Shown: positions 37,245 to 44,077 of the stretch, piece after piece
Numbering within the stretch: position 1 is the stretch's first letter
How the letters are laid out: every line of letters begins with the position of its first letter
Assembly (NCBI GenBank): GCA_016184125.1
Contig: JACPDG010000055.1
Span: 1 to 61,694, forward strand
DNA length: 61,694 nucleotides
Source of the DNA: Candidatus Rokuibacteriota bacterium
GTDB lineage: Bacteria > Methylomirabilota > Methylomirabilia > Rokubacteriales > CSP1-6
Reading direction: 5' to 3'
Made by a program: the position numbers and the translations under genes
Notes under the pieces: generated by a model
Seen by the model: only the letters and a program-made list of their open reading frames with translations
Databases searched by the model: none
Told to the model about the DNA's origin: nothing

Positions 37245-38033
37245 ATGAGTTACGAGCACGTGACCGTGGAGCGCGCGCAGCAGGTCGCCACCATCACCCT
37301 CAACCGGCCCGACGCCTTCAACGCCTTCAACCTCGCGATGGGGCGCGACATCTTCCACGCCGCGATCGAGGTCGACGAGGATCCCGACGTTCGCTGCGTC
37401 GTGATCACCGGCGCGGGCCGCGCGTTCTGCGCGGGCGGCGACGTGAGGGAGTTCGTCGACAGCCTGCCGAGGATCGGCGCGCACGTGAAGGAGCTGACGA
37501 CGTATCTCCACGGCGCCGTGTCCCGGCTCTGCCGCGCCGACAAGCCGGTCATCGTGGCGGTGAACGGCGTCGCCGCCGGTGGCGGGCTCGCGCTGGCGCT
37601 GGCCGGTGACATCGTGATCGCCGGCGCGTCCGCGAAGCTCACCCTGGCCTACTCCAAGATCGCCGCCACGCCGGACGGCTCCTCGTCGTACTTCCTGCCG
37701 CGGCTGATCGGGCTCAGACGCGCCATGGAGCTCTACCTGACCAACCGGGTGCTGTCCGCGACGGAAGCGGTGGAGTGGGGCCTGATCACGCGCGCGGTGC
37801 CGGACGCCGAGCTCGCGAGCGCGGTGGACGCCCTCGCGCGCGAGCTCGCGCAGGGACCGACGAAGGCGTACGGTGGCGCGAAGCGTCTGTTCCACCAGGC
37901 GACGTGGGAGAGCCTCGAGACCCAGATGGAGCTCGAGGCGCAGTCGATTGCGCGGAGCGGCCACACCGCCGACTTCCGCGAGGGCGTCACCGCCTTCGTG
38001 AACAAGAAGTCGCCGAGCTTCCGGGGAGCGTGA
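37245..38033 (+). CDS. Enoyl-CoA hydratase/isomerase family protein
   Basis: 262 residues, GGAGG ribosome site seven bases before the ATG. Crotonase fold: ITLNRPDAFNAFN, GAGRAFCAGGDVREF (oxyanion hole) and NGVAAGGGLALALAGDIVIA. The first catalytic Glu of true hydratases appears replaced (LAYSKIAATPDG instead of the usual pattern with Glu), and the second is not obvious, so an isomerase or other crotonase reaction is possible. It ends 5 bp before the selenoprotein gene, and translation may be coupled. Confidence 0.85.
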   Translation: MSYEHVTVERAQQVATITLNRPDAFNAFNLAMGRDIFHAAIEVDEDPDVRCVVITGAGRAFCAGGDVREFVDSLPRIGAHVKELTTYLHGAVSRLCRADKPVIVAVNGVAAGGGLALALAGDIVIAGASAKLTLAYSKIAATPDGSSSYFLPRLIGLRRAMELYLTNRVLSATEAVEWGLITRAVPDAELASAVDALARELAQGPTKAYGGAKRLFHQATWESLETQMELEAQSIARSGHTADFREGVTAFVNKKSPSFRGA

Positions 38034-38038
38034 CGGAC

Positions 38039-38788
38039 ATGACGAAGCCACGACTCTACTACCGCCCGGGCTGATCCTCCTGCGCCAAGACGAAGGAGCT
38101 CCTCTCGTCTTGGGGGATCGAGTTCGATCCCGTCGACGTCCAGGGCACTCCGGCGGCGCTCGAGGAGATGGCGAGGCTCGGGATCCCTCTCGTGCCCGCG
38201 GTCGCCGTCGGCGCCCGCGCGGTGCACGGGTGGAACCCGGAGGCGTACGCGAAGCTCGTCGGCGTCGCGTACCGGCCCGCCTCGAAGCTGTCGCCGGCGG
38301 TGCTCGCCGAGCGCATCGATCGCGTGCTCGCATCGACGGTGCGGCTGGTCGAGCGGATGCCCGGGCCGGTCCTCGCATGGACGCCCTCCGAGCGGGAGCG
38401 GACCGTGCGCGAGCTCGCCTTTCACGTCTTCCGCCTGAGCCTCGCGTTCATCGAAGGCATGGACCGGGGCGACTTCCCGCAGCGCTGGCTCGAGGCGCGG
38501 GTGCCGCCGGAGATCGGTGATGCCGCGGCGCTCGCCGCATACGGGGCGCGCGTGCGCGAGCGGCTGGCACGCTGGTTTGCGGGTGCGGCTCCCGAGGTCT
38601 ACGGGCACGTCGTGCAGGTCTACTACGGCCCGCAGTCGGGCCATGACCTGCTCGAGCGCACGACCTGGCATGCGGCGCAGCATCTCAGGCAGCTCTACGT
38701 GCTGGCGGAACGGCGCGGGGTCACGCCGCCCGAGCCGTTGCCGGTCGACGCGTTCGAGGGTCTCCCGCTGCCCGAGTCGCTCTGGTAA
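38039..38788 (+). CDS. Selenoprotein candidate: glutaredoxin-like domain (UxxC) fused to DinB-like domain
   Basis: 249 codons with an in-frame TGA at 38072-38074 (codon 12). Before it: MTKPRLYYRPG. After it, in the same frame: SSCAKTKELLSSWGIEF and the rest of a glutaredoxin-like domain with the cis-Pro loop (GIPLVPAVAVG). Relatives of this family read PGCxSCxKTKEFL, so the TGA stands exactly at the first Cys of the CxxC redox site, giving Sec-Ser-Ser-Cys. A SECIS-like hairpin lies at the right distance (38085-38113). From about residue 90 a DinB-like four-helix domain follows, with His ligands in ELAFHVFRL and TTWHAAQHLRQL. Reading the TGA as stop would leave an 11-residue peptide. An alternative, a nonsense pseudogene, is unlikely given the hairpin and the second such gene at 42976. 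Confidence 0.85.
38085..38113 (+). promoter_or_regulatory. Bacterial SECIS-like hairpin of the glutaredoxin-DinB selenoprotein
   Basis: CCAAGACGA (38085-38093) pairs perfectly with TCGTCTTGG (38105-38113). Inside, A94-G95-G96 pairs with C101-C102-U103 (C104 bulged), leaving an AGCU loop with G in second position. The apical loop begins 22 nt after the TGA (19 nt if only the lower stem forms), inside the 16-37 nt window known for bacterial SECIS elements. Confidence 0.78.
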
Positions 38789-38798
38789 ACCGATTACA

Positions 38799-38866
38799 TG
38801 GGGGGCCCCGACATGGCCCCCCAAACCCCCCAGCGCTCGGAAGCGGCCCGGGGAACCCGGGCCGCT
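38799..38866 (+). repeat. Dispersed two-hairpin repeat, copy 3
   Basis: Hairpin 1: GGGGGGCC, loop CCGACAT, GGCCCCCC (38800-38822). Hairpin 2: AGCGGCCCGGG, loop GAA, CCCGGGCCGCT (38842-38866). It begins about 11 bp after the stop of the selenoprotein gene, in the same orientation. Confidence 0.75.
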
Positions 38867-38890
38867 CCTCGCAGCGCTCGGCCCGCGGCG

Positions 38891-39020
38891 TCGGAACCCG
38901 GGCCGCTCCTCGATCCAGCGCTCGGCCCGCGGCCTCGGAACCCGGGCCGCTCCTCGATCCAGCGCTCGGCCCGCGGCCTCGGAACCCGCCGCGCCTCGAT
39001 CCAGCGCTCGGCCAGCGGCC
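38891..39020 (+). repeat. Tandem 44-bp repeat, three copies
   Basis: Units at 38891-38934 and 38935-38978 are identical 44-mers beginning TCGGAACCCGGGCCGCTCCT; a diverged 42-bp unit follows at 38979-39020. The array is an expansion of the tail of dispersed repeat copy 3 (GGGCCGCTCCTCG) and fills the rest of the gap before the minus-strand membrane protein gene. Confidence 0.8.
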
Positions 39021-39050
39021 TACCGTGGCCGAGGTCGCTCGTCGATCCTC

Positions 39051-39995
39051 CTACTCGCCGTCCGTCCAGGCGTGGGCCAGCCGCGTGGCCAGGCTGCGAT
39101 GGCGGCGGAAGAAGTACCCGAGCATCGCCGCCGTGGCGAAGACGTTCGCGGCAAGGATCGTCCACGCTGCGAGCTCGTCGACGAGCCAGCTCGCGCCCAC
39201 GACCAGCGCGGCGAAGAAGAAGACCTCGAACGCCGTGAAGAGGATGACGAGCGCGAACACCAGCATCGGCTCGCGCTCGGCGCCCGCCACCAGCACCGAC
39301 GCGAGCACGCCGAAGACCACGAACGCGATGCCGTGGAGAACCGTGTAGAGCAGGACGGCGGGGAGGGGCTGCGGCTGATTCAGCAACGTCGACCCGAGCA
39401 GCACCGGGGTGCGGAGCGGCTCGCCGCGGATCGTGTCGATCGCGAGGAACCAGACGGCGACGACGACCGCGCCGATGAGCCCGGCGACGATCCCCTCGGA
39501 CAGTACCGGCCACCACGAGCCGATCAGGAGGCGTGGGAGCGCCGGATGGCCGCGGAAGAGGTACCAGAGCATCGCGGCGGCGGCGAGCAGGTTCCCGATC
39601 AGGATCGCCCACCACACGAGCGCGCCGAGCAGCGACTCCCCGAACGCGCTGATGACGCCGAGGAAGAAGACCTCGAACGCCGCGAAGAGGATCACGACGC
39701 CGACGAAGAGCGGCGGCTCCTTCTCGCTGACCGCGACGAGGCTCGCCGCGATGACGCCGAAGCCCACGAACGCGAGACCGTGCAGGAGGGTGTACCCGAG
39801 GATCGGAAGGGCTGCGACCTCGACGCCGGCGGGGTCGGTGACGCCGCGGAAGACCGCCGCGCCGAGGAGCGCCGGCGTCAAGAGCGGCCTGCCCCGCGCG
39901 ATGTCGAAGAGCATGAACCACACGGCGACCACCGCTGCGCCGATCAAGCCCGCCACGACCCCTTTGGCCAGCACCGAGCGTTGCGCGCGCGCCAT
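39051..39995 (-). CDS. Internally duplicated integral membrane protein
   Basis: 314 residues, start ATG with AAGGAG ahead. About eight membrane helices formed by two homologous halves: VAGLIGAAVVAVWFMLFDIA in the first half against VAGLIGAVVVAVWFLAIDTI in the second, each followed by a LxTPxLLG motif and later by FAAFEVFFLG / FTAFEVFFFA. I do not recognise a characterised family. The halves remain close in sequence, so the duplication is recent or both halves are constrained. Divergent from the aminotransferase at 40145. Confidence 0.72.
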   Translation of the reverse strand: MARAQRSVLAKGVVAGLIGAAVVAVWFMLFDIARGRPLLTPALLGAAVFRGVTDPAGVEVAALPILGYTLLHGLAFVGFGVIAASLVAVSEKEPPLFVGVVILFAAFEVFFLGVISAFGESLLGALVWWAILIGNLLAAAAMLWYLFRGHPALPRLLIGSWWPVLSEGIVAGLIGAVVVAVWFLAIDTIRGEPLRTPVLLGSTLLNQPQPLPAVLLYTVLHGIAFVVFGVLASVLVAGAEREPMLVFALVILFTAFEVFFFAALVVGASWLVDELAAWTILAANVFATAAMLGYFFRRHRSLATRLAHAWTDGE

Positions 39996-40104
39996 GCCGT
40001 GCTCCTTTGCGCGGCATCGTACGCCGGCCCAGGTACTAGCGCAAATGCGCCAGATCGTCATGGCCCCGCGCGCAGGGGCCCGCGAACGGGCGGCCGGCGG
40101 CGCC

Positions 40105-40110
40105 TATAAT
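40105..40110 (+). promoter_or_regulatory. -10 box TATAAT for the aminotransferase gene
   Basis: A perfect TATAAT 35 bp before the ATG at 40145. The transcript would start near 40117 and carry a strong AAGGAG ribosome site (40132-40137). Confidence 0.55.
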
Positions 40111-40144
40111 GATCGTCGCCCACATCCGGGGAAGGAGAGATCCC

Positions 40145-41314
40145 ATGGACTTCGCTCCACGCATGTCGAGGCTCGGTACCGAGTCAGCCTTCGAGGTGCT
40201 CGCCCGCGCGAGGGCGATCGAGCGCCGGGGCCGCGAGATCGTGCACCTCGAGATCGGCGAGCCGGACTTCGACACGCCGGCGCACATCAAGGATGCGGCG
40301 AAGCAGGCGCTGGACGCCGGCGCCACGCACTACGGCCCGTCGGCCGGCCTGCCCGAGCTGCGCGAGGCGATCGCCAAGCACGTGAGCCGGACGCGCGGCA
40401 TCGCGGTGTCGCCCGAGGAGGTCGTCGTCACGCCGGGCGCGAAGCCGATCATGTTCTTCACGATCATGACGCTCGTCGGCCACGGCGACGAGGTGATCTA
40501 CCCCAATCCCGGCTTCCCGATCTACGAGTCGGTCATCAACTTCGTCGGCGGCGTGCCGGTGGCGATTCCGCTCCGCGAGGACAACGGCTTCGGCTTCGAC
40601 CTGGATCTCTTCGCCGCGCGCGTGTCCCCGCGCACGAAGCTGATCGTCATCAACTCGCCCCAGAACCCGACGGGTGGCGTGCTGGAGCGCGCGCAGCTCG
40701 AGCGGATCGCCGCGATCGCGGTCGAGCGCCGGATCCCGGTGCTCACCGACGAGATCTACCGTGACTTCCTCTACGACGCCGAGTTCGTCTCGATCACCGG
40801 GATGCCGGGGATGCGCGACCGGGTGATCCTGCTCGACGGGTTCTCCAAGTCGTTCGCGATGACCGGGTGGCGGCTCGGGTACGGCGTGATGCCGGTGGCG
40901 CTGGCGGAGCACGTGACGCGGCTCATGGTCAACTCCGCGTCGTGTACGGCGTCGTTCGTCCAGCTCGCCGGGATCGCCGCGCTCGAGGGTGACCAGACGC
41001 CGGTCGCGCGCATGGTCGCCGAGTTCAGGCGCCGGCGCGATGTCTTCGTCGAGGGCCTGAACCGGCTGCCGGGCGTGAAGTGCGCGCGGCCGCGTGGCGC
41101 GTTCTACACGTTCCCGAACATCACCGGGACGGGCCGATCGTCGGCCGAGGTTGCCGACCGGCTCCTCGACGAGGCGGGCGTCGCGGCCCTCTCCGGCACC
41201 GCGTTCGGGGCTCACGGCGAGGGCTACCTGCGCTTCTCGTACGCGAACTCCGAGGCGAACCTCGCGAAGGCGCTCGAGCGCATGCGCCCGGTGTTCGAGG
41301 CGATGGCGAAGTAG
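40145..41314 (+). CDS. Pyridoxal-phosphate-dependent aminotransferase, class I/II
   Basis: 389 residues. The ATG after AAGGAG was chosen; an upstream in-frame ATG overlaps the -10 box. Fold-type I signatures are EIGEPDFDTPAHI, HYGPSAGLPELREA, NSPQNPTGG, LTDEIYRDF and the PLP lysine Lys235 in DGFSKSFAMTGWRLGY. It belongs with the aspartate/aromatic aminotransferase group (AspC/PatA type). Exact amino donor unknown. The degenerate ThDP-enzyme gene follows 46 bp downstream. Confidence 0.92.
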   Translation: MDFAPRMSRLGTESAFEVLARARAIERRGREIVHLEIGEPDFDTPAHIKDAAKQALDAGATHYGPSAGLPELREAIAKHVSRTRGIAVSPEEVVVTPGAKPIMFFTIMTLVGHGDEVIYPNPGFPIYESVINFVGGVPVAIPLREDNGFGFDLDLFAARVSPRTKLIVINSPQNPTGGVLERAQLERIAAIAVERRIPVLTDEIYRDFLYDAEFVSITGMPGMRDRVILLDGFSKSFAMTGWRLGYGVMPVALAEHVTRLMVNSASCTASFVQLAGIAALEGDQTPVARMVAEFRRRRDVFVEGLNRLPGVKCARPRGAFYTFPNITGTGRSSAEVADRLLDEAGVAALSGTAFGAHGEGYLRFSYANSEANLAKALERMRPVFEAMAK

Positions 41315-41360
41315 GCGCGGCGCGCGGCCGTCGCGCCGAGCCCGCTCACGCGCTTTCATC

Positions 41361-42821
41361 GTGTCGAGGAACCTGACCGAGGCCCTCGCTGCCCTCGCGG
41401 AGCGGCTCGGGGCCACGCACGCGTTCGTGTGCAGCGGGTGGCGCTCGGCCGCCGTGCGCCACGCGGTCTCGGGCCGGGGCGGCAGGGTGGTCGAAGCGCT
41501 CACTGCACGCGGTGCCACGATGATGGCCGCGGCGATCGCGGAGCTCGGCGGCGTCCCGGTGCTCATCGCGCTGGACGGCGAGGCCGCCGTGCAGGCCGCG
41601 CTGGGAGCGCTCGTGCAGGCGCGCCGGGACGGCGCTCGGGTCGTGGCGGTCGGCCCGTCTCCGGCGCTCGGTGACGAGGTCCTGCGCGAGGCCGCGGACG
41701 TGACGACGGTGGATCGTGCCGTCCACGGGAGCGCCCGGCGAGGCCCGGTGCTCGTCGCGTGCGATGACCCGGACTCGGTCGCCGCACCGTCCCCGCTCGT
41801 CGACGCGCGCCAGAGCGGCGCCGCGAGCGCGGGGGGCATGGGGGGCCTCGAGAGTCCCCCCATGACTTCAGTCCTCGACGAGGTCGCGGGACGCCTCGTC
41901 TCGTGTGCGCGTCCCGTGATCGTCGTGGGCACCGGCGCCAGGGCTCTCGAGGACTCGCAGTGGGTCCGCGCGTTCGCCGAGGCGTTGCCGGCGCCCGTCG
42001 TCGTGACGGCGAAGGCGCGCGGCGTGATCCCCGAGCCTCACCCGCTCGCGCTCGGCGAGCTTGGCGGAGACGTGGCCTCGTCGGCGCTCGAGCGCGCCGA
42101 CCTCATCGTCACGCTCGGCGTCGAGGAGCCGGAGAGCGTGGAGATCGCGTGGGGGTGGACCGCTGCCGTGATCGAGATCTCTGCCGTCCCGGTCACGGGA
42201 GCGCCCTGGCGTCCAGCCACCAGGGTCCGTGGCGCTGCCGCGCTCGTGCTCGAGGAGCTGGCCCCGCGTGTGAAGGATCGCGCGCGCGCCGACTGGGACA
42301 TGACCGAGCTCGACGCCCTCAAGCGCCGGCTTGTCGTGGCGCGAGCGACGGCGCGTGCGGGCGGACCGGCCTCGCGGGCGGGCGAGGTCGTCGCCCTTGT
42401 TCGCGAGGCGACAGTGCCGGGGACGGTCGCGGTGTTCGAGGCGCGGTGGCGAGCCGCGGCGTCGGCGTGGCAGTGCGTGGGTCCCGGCGAGCTCCTGGTC
42501 CCGAGCCCGCCCGGCGTCTCGGGCTCCGCGGTCACCGGAGCGCTTGCCGTGCGCGAAGCGGGATCGGAGCGCCCCATCGTCTGCTTCACGGACGCCGAGG
42601 GCTTTGCCGAGTCGCTCGTCGAGCTCGGAGCCCGTGAAGGCGGTGGCGAGAGGGCCCACGGAGGATTCTCGATCGTCGCGCTCGAGCGGATCGCGCCGTC
42701 GCTGCTGGCCGCTGCACGCTCGCTCGGCTGTGCGGTCATGACCGCCGGCGATCCGCGATCGGTCGCCGAGCAGGCCGCGCGTGCCGCCACGGGTGATCGG
42801 CCCGTCGTGATCCGAGGGTAG
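41361..42821 (+). CDS. Thiamine-diphosphate enzyme homologue, probably non-catalytic
   Basis: 486 residues, GTG start. The three-domain plan of acetolactate-synthase-like enzymes can be followed: an N-terminal pyrimidine-binding-like domain (THAFVCSGWRSAAVRHAVSG), a central domain (RPVIVVGTGARALEDSQWVR), and a C-terminal part ending VMTAGDPRSVAEQAARA. The hallmarks are missing: the catalytic Glu region reads LTARGATMMAAA, and the Mg2+/ThDP motif GDG is replaced by FTDAEGFAESL. It is therefore likely a pseudoenzyme or has a changed cofactor. A 28-bp palindrome is inserted in frame between the first two domains and encodes GGMGGLESPPM. Confidence 0.65.
   Translation: MSRNLTEALAALAERLGATHAFVCSGWRSAAVRHAVSGRGGRVVEALTARGATMMAAAIAELGGVPVLIALDGEAAVQAALGALVQARRDGARVVAVGPSPALGDEVLREAADVTTVDRAVHGSARRGPVLVACDDPDSVAAPSPLVDARQSGAASAGGMGGLESPPMTSVLDEVAGRLVSCARPVIVVGTGARALEDSQWVRAFAEALPAPVVVTAKARGVIPEPHPLALGELGGDVASSALERADLIVTLGVEEPESVEIAWGWTAAVIEISAVPVTGAPWRPATRVRGAAALVLEELAPRVKDRARADWDMTELDALKRRLVVARATARAGGPASRAGEVVALVREATVPGTVAVFEARWRAAASAWQCVGPGELLVPSPPGVSGSAVTGALAVREAGSERPIVCFTDAEGFAESLVELGAREGGGERAHGGFSIVALERIAPSLLAAARSLGCAVMTAGDPRSVAEQAARAATGDRPVVIRG
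41837..41864. repeat. Hairpin repeat fragment inserted in frame in the ThDP homologue
   Basis: CATGGGGGGCCTCGAG followed by AGTCCCCCCATG, a near-perfect palindrome with the same GGGGGG/CCCCCC core as the dispersed repeats. It adds about nine residues to an interdomain linker without breaking the frame. Confidence 0.6.
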
Positions 42822-42895
42822 TGGGGGGCCCCGACATGGCCCCCCACACCCCCCAACGCTCGCAACCGGCCCGGGAAACCCGGGCCGGTGCTCGG
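42822..42895 (+). repeat. Dispersed two-hairpin repeat, copy 4
   Basis: Starts at the base after the stop codon. Hairpin 1: GGGGGGCC, CCGACAT, GGCCCCCC (42823-42845). Hairpin 2: ACCGGCCCGGG, AAA, CCCGGGCCGGT (42865-42889), 11 perfect pairs. Ends TGCTCGG. Confidence 0.8.
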
Positions 42896-42963
42896 AGTCG
42901 CGCCCGGCCGGGCCCCCGACGCGTCGTGAGCGCGGCCGCGCCGCTCGGGGTGGAAGCGATCGG

Positions 42964-42969
42964 TATAAT
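42964..42969 (+). promoter_or_regulatory. -10 box TATAAT, leaderless promoter of the selenoprotein operon
   Basis: Perfect TATAAT exactly six bases before the ATG at 42976, so transcription should start at the start codon. No ribosome site and no clear -35. Confidence 0.65.
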
Positions 42970-42975
42970 GGCCGC

Positions 42976-43629
42976 ATGTCCATTCTGACCGAGCGTGACC
43001 GGCAGGCTGTCCGTGCAGAGCTCGCCAAGCTGGGCGGGCCCGTGAAGCTCGTGGTCTTCTCGCAGTCGCTCGTGGCCGCCGACCTGTGTCGCGAGAACGA
43101 GCAGCTCGTGCGCGAGGTCGCGGAGCTGAGCGAGCAGGTGAGCGTCGAGGTGCTCAATCCCGCGATCGATCGCGACCGGGCGGACGCCTACGGCGTGGAC
43201 CAGGTGCCGGCGATGGTCGTCGAGGGGGCGCGCGACTACGGGATCCGCTTCCTCGGCGTGCCGTCGGGCTACGAGTTCTCCAACCTGATCGACGCGATGA
43301 TCGTGGTCTCCACCGGCGAGCCGGAGCTGTCGGACACGACGAAGTCGTCGCTGACCGGCCTCGCCGGCGACGTCGACATCAAGGTCTTCTCCACCCCCAC
43401 CTGACCGTACTGTCCCCGGGCCGTGCGCCTGGCACAGCACATGGCAGTGGCGTCCGACCGCGTGCGCGCGACAGCCATCGAGGCGACGGAGTTCCCGGAC
43501 CTCTCGCGGGCGTATCGCGTGATGGCCGTGCCGAAGATCGTCATCAACGACCGCGTGCAGTTCGAAGGCGCGCTGCCGGAGTCCGACTTTCTCGCGAAGG
43601 TGCTCGAGGCCGCCAGCGCAGTGCATTGA
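42976..43629 (+). CDS. Selenoprotein candidate: protein disulfide oxidoreductase with UPYC active site
   Basis: 217 codons with an in-frame TGA at 43402-43404 (codon 143). Upstream is the first thioredoxin fold (RFLGVPSGYEFSNLIDAMI) and the strand IKVFSTPT. Directly after the TGA, in frame, come PYCPRAVRLAQHMAVASD and the rest of the second fold with the cis-Pro (YRVMAVPKIVINDRV). Family members (two-fold PDO/glutaredoxin-like proteins) read TPTCPYCPRAVRLAH, so TGA replaces the first active-site Cys: Sec-Pro-Tyr-Cys. A SECIS-like hairpin follows at 43416-43432. The first fold keeps only one Cys (AADLC), so the redox site is the Sec-containing one. It leads a five-gene operon from a leaderless promoter. 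If TGA were a stop, both fragments would be non-functional. Confidence 0.88.
43416..43432 (+). promoter_or_regulatory. Bacterial SECIS-like hairpin of the disulfide oxidoreductase
   Basis: CCGGGC (43416-43421) pairs with GCCTGG (43427-43432) through six continuous pairs including one G-U, around the loop CGTGC. The loop begins 17 nt after the TGA and has G as its second base, meeting the usual bacterial SECIS rules. Confidence 0.72.
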
Positions 43630-44063
43630 GGCGCTCGCGTCCGCGTGTCGCCAAGGGACCGGCGCTGCTGTTCGCGTACGGCACGCTGATGCGCGGCGAG
43701 CCGCTCCATCGCGTGCTCCAGGACCGCGCCGGGTACCTCGATCCGGCCCGCGCGCGCGGCCGGCTGCTCGACCTCGGTCGATACCCGGGGCTCGTTGACG
43801 GCGCCGGAACCGTGCGCGGCGAGCTCTACCGGCTCGACGATCCTGAACTTCTGCCGATCCTCGACCGTGAGGAGGGGTACAATTTCGTTCGCCGAACGAC
43901 CACTGTCACGCGCGTGAACGGACGCCGGGCGCGCGCGTGGGTCTATCGCTACACCGGTCCGCGCGATACCGTGACGCCCATCCCCGACGGCGACTGGCGC
44001 ACGCGTGCGGCGGGCCCGAGCGCCGTGCACGCCGACCGCCGCCGCCACGGGCGCCGGTCGTGA
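43626..44063 (+). CDS. Gamma-glutamylcyclotransferase-like (GGCT/AIG2) family protein
   Basis: 145 residues from a TTG that overlaps the selenoprotein stop (TTGA). The start is placed there because the family needs its N-terminal strand: ALLFAYGTLMRGEPLH forms the substrate loop. The acidic catalytic residue lies in LPILDREEGYNF, and RARAWVYRY is the last conserved strand. Members cleave gamma-glutamyl amides or amines to 5-oxoproline. Next to a redox selenoprotein, a role in glutathione-like thiol turnover is conceivable but unproven. The class III aminotransferase starts 14 bp later. Confidence 0.8.
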   Translation: MRRSRPRVAKGPALLFAYGTLMRGEPLHRVLQDRAGYLDPARARGRLLDLGRYPGLVDGAGTVRGELYRLDDPELLPILDREEGYNFVRRTTTVTRVNGRRARAWVYRYTGPRDTVTPIPDGDWRTRAAGPSAVHADRRRHGRRS

Positions 44064-44077
44064 CCGGGAGGAACCCG

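Noticed and set aside
38891..39020. CRISPR array
   Set aside because: The 44-bp units are contiguous, with no spacers, and derive from a neighbouring repeat; no cas genes.
40109..40144. Upstream ATG (40109) as start of the aminotransferase
   Set aside because: It overlaps the TATAAT box and has no ribosome site; the ATG at 40145 follows AAGGAG and gives the family's usual N-terminus.
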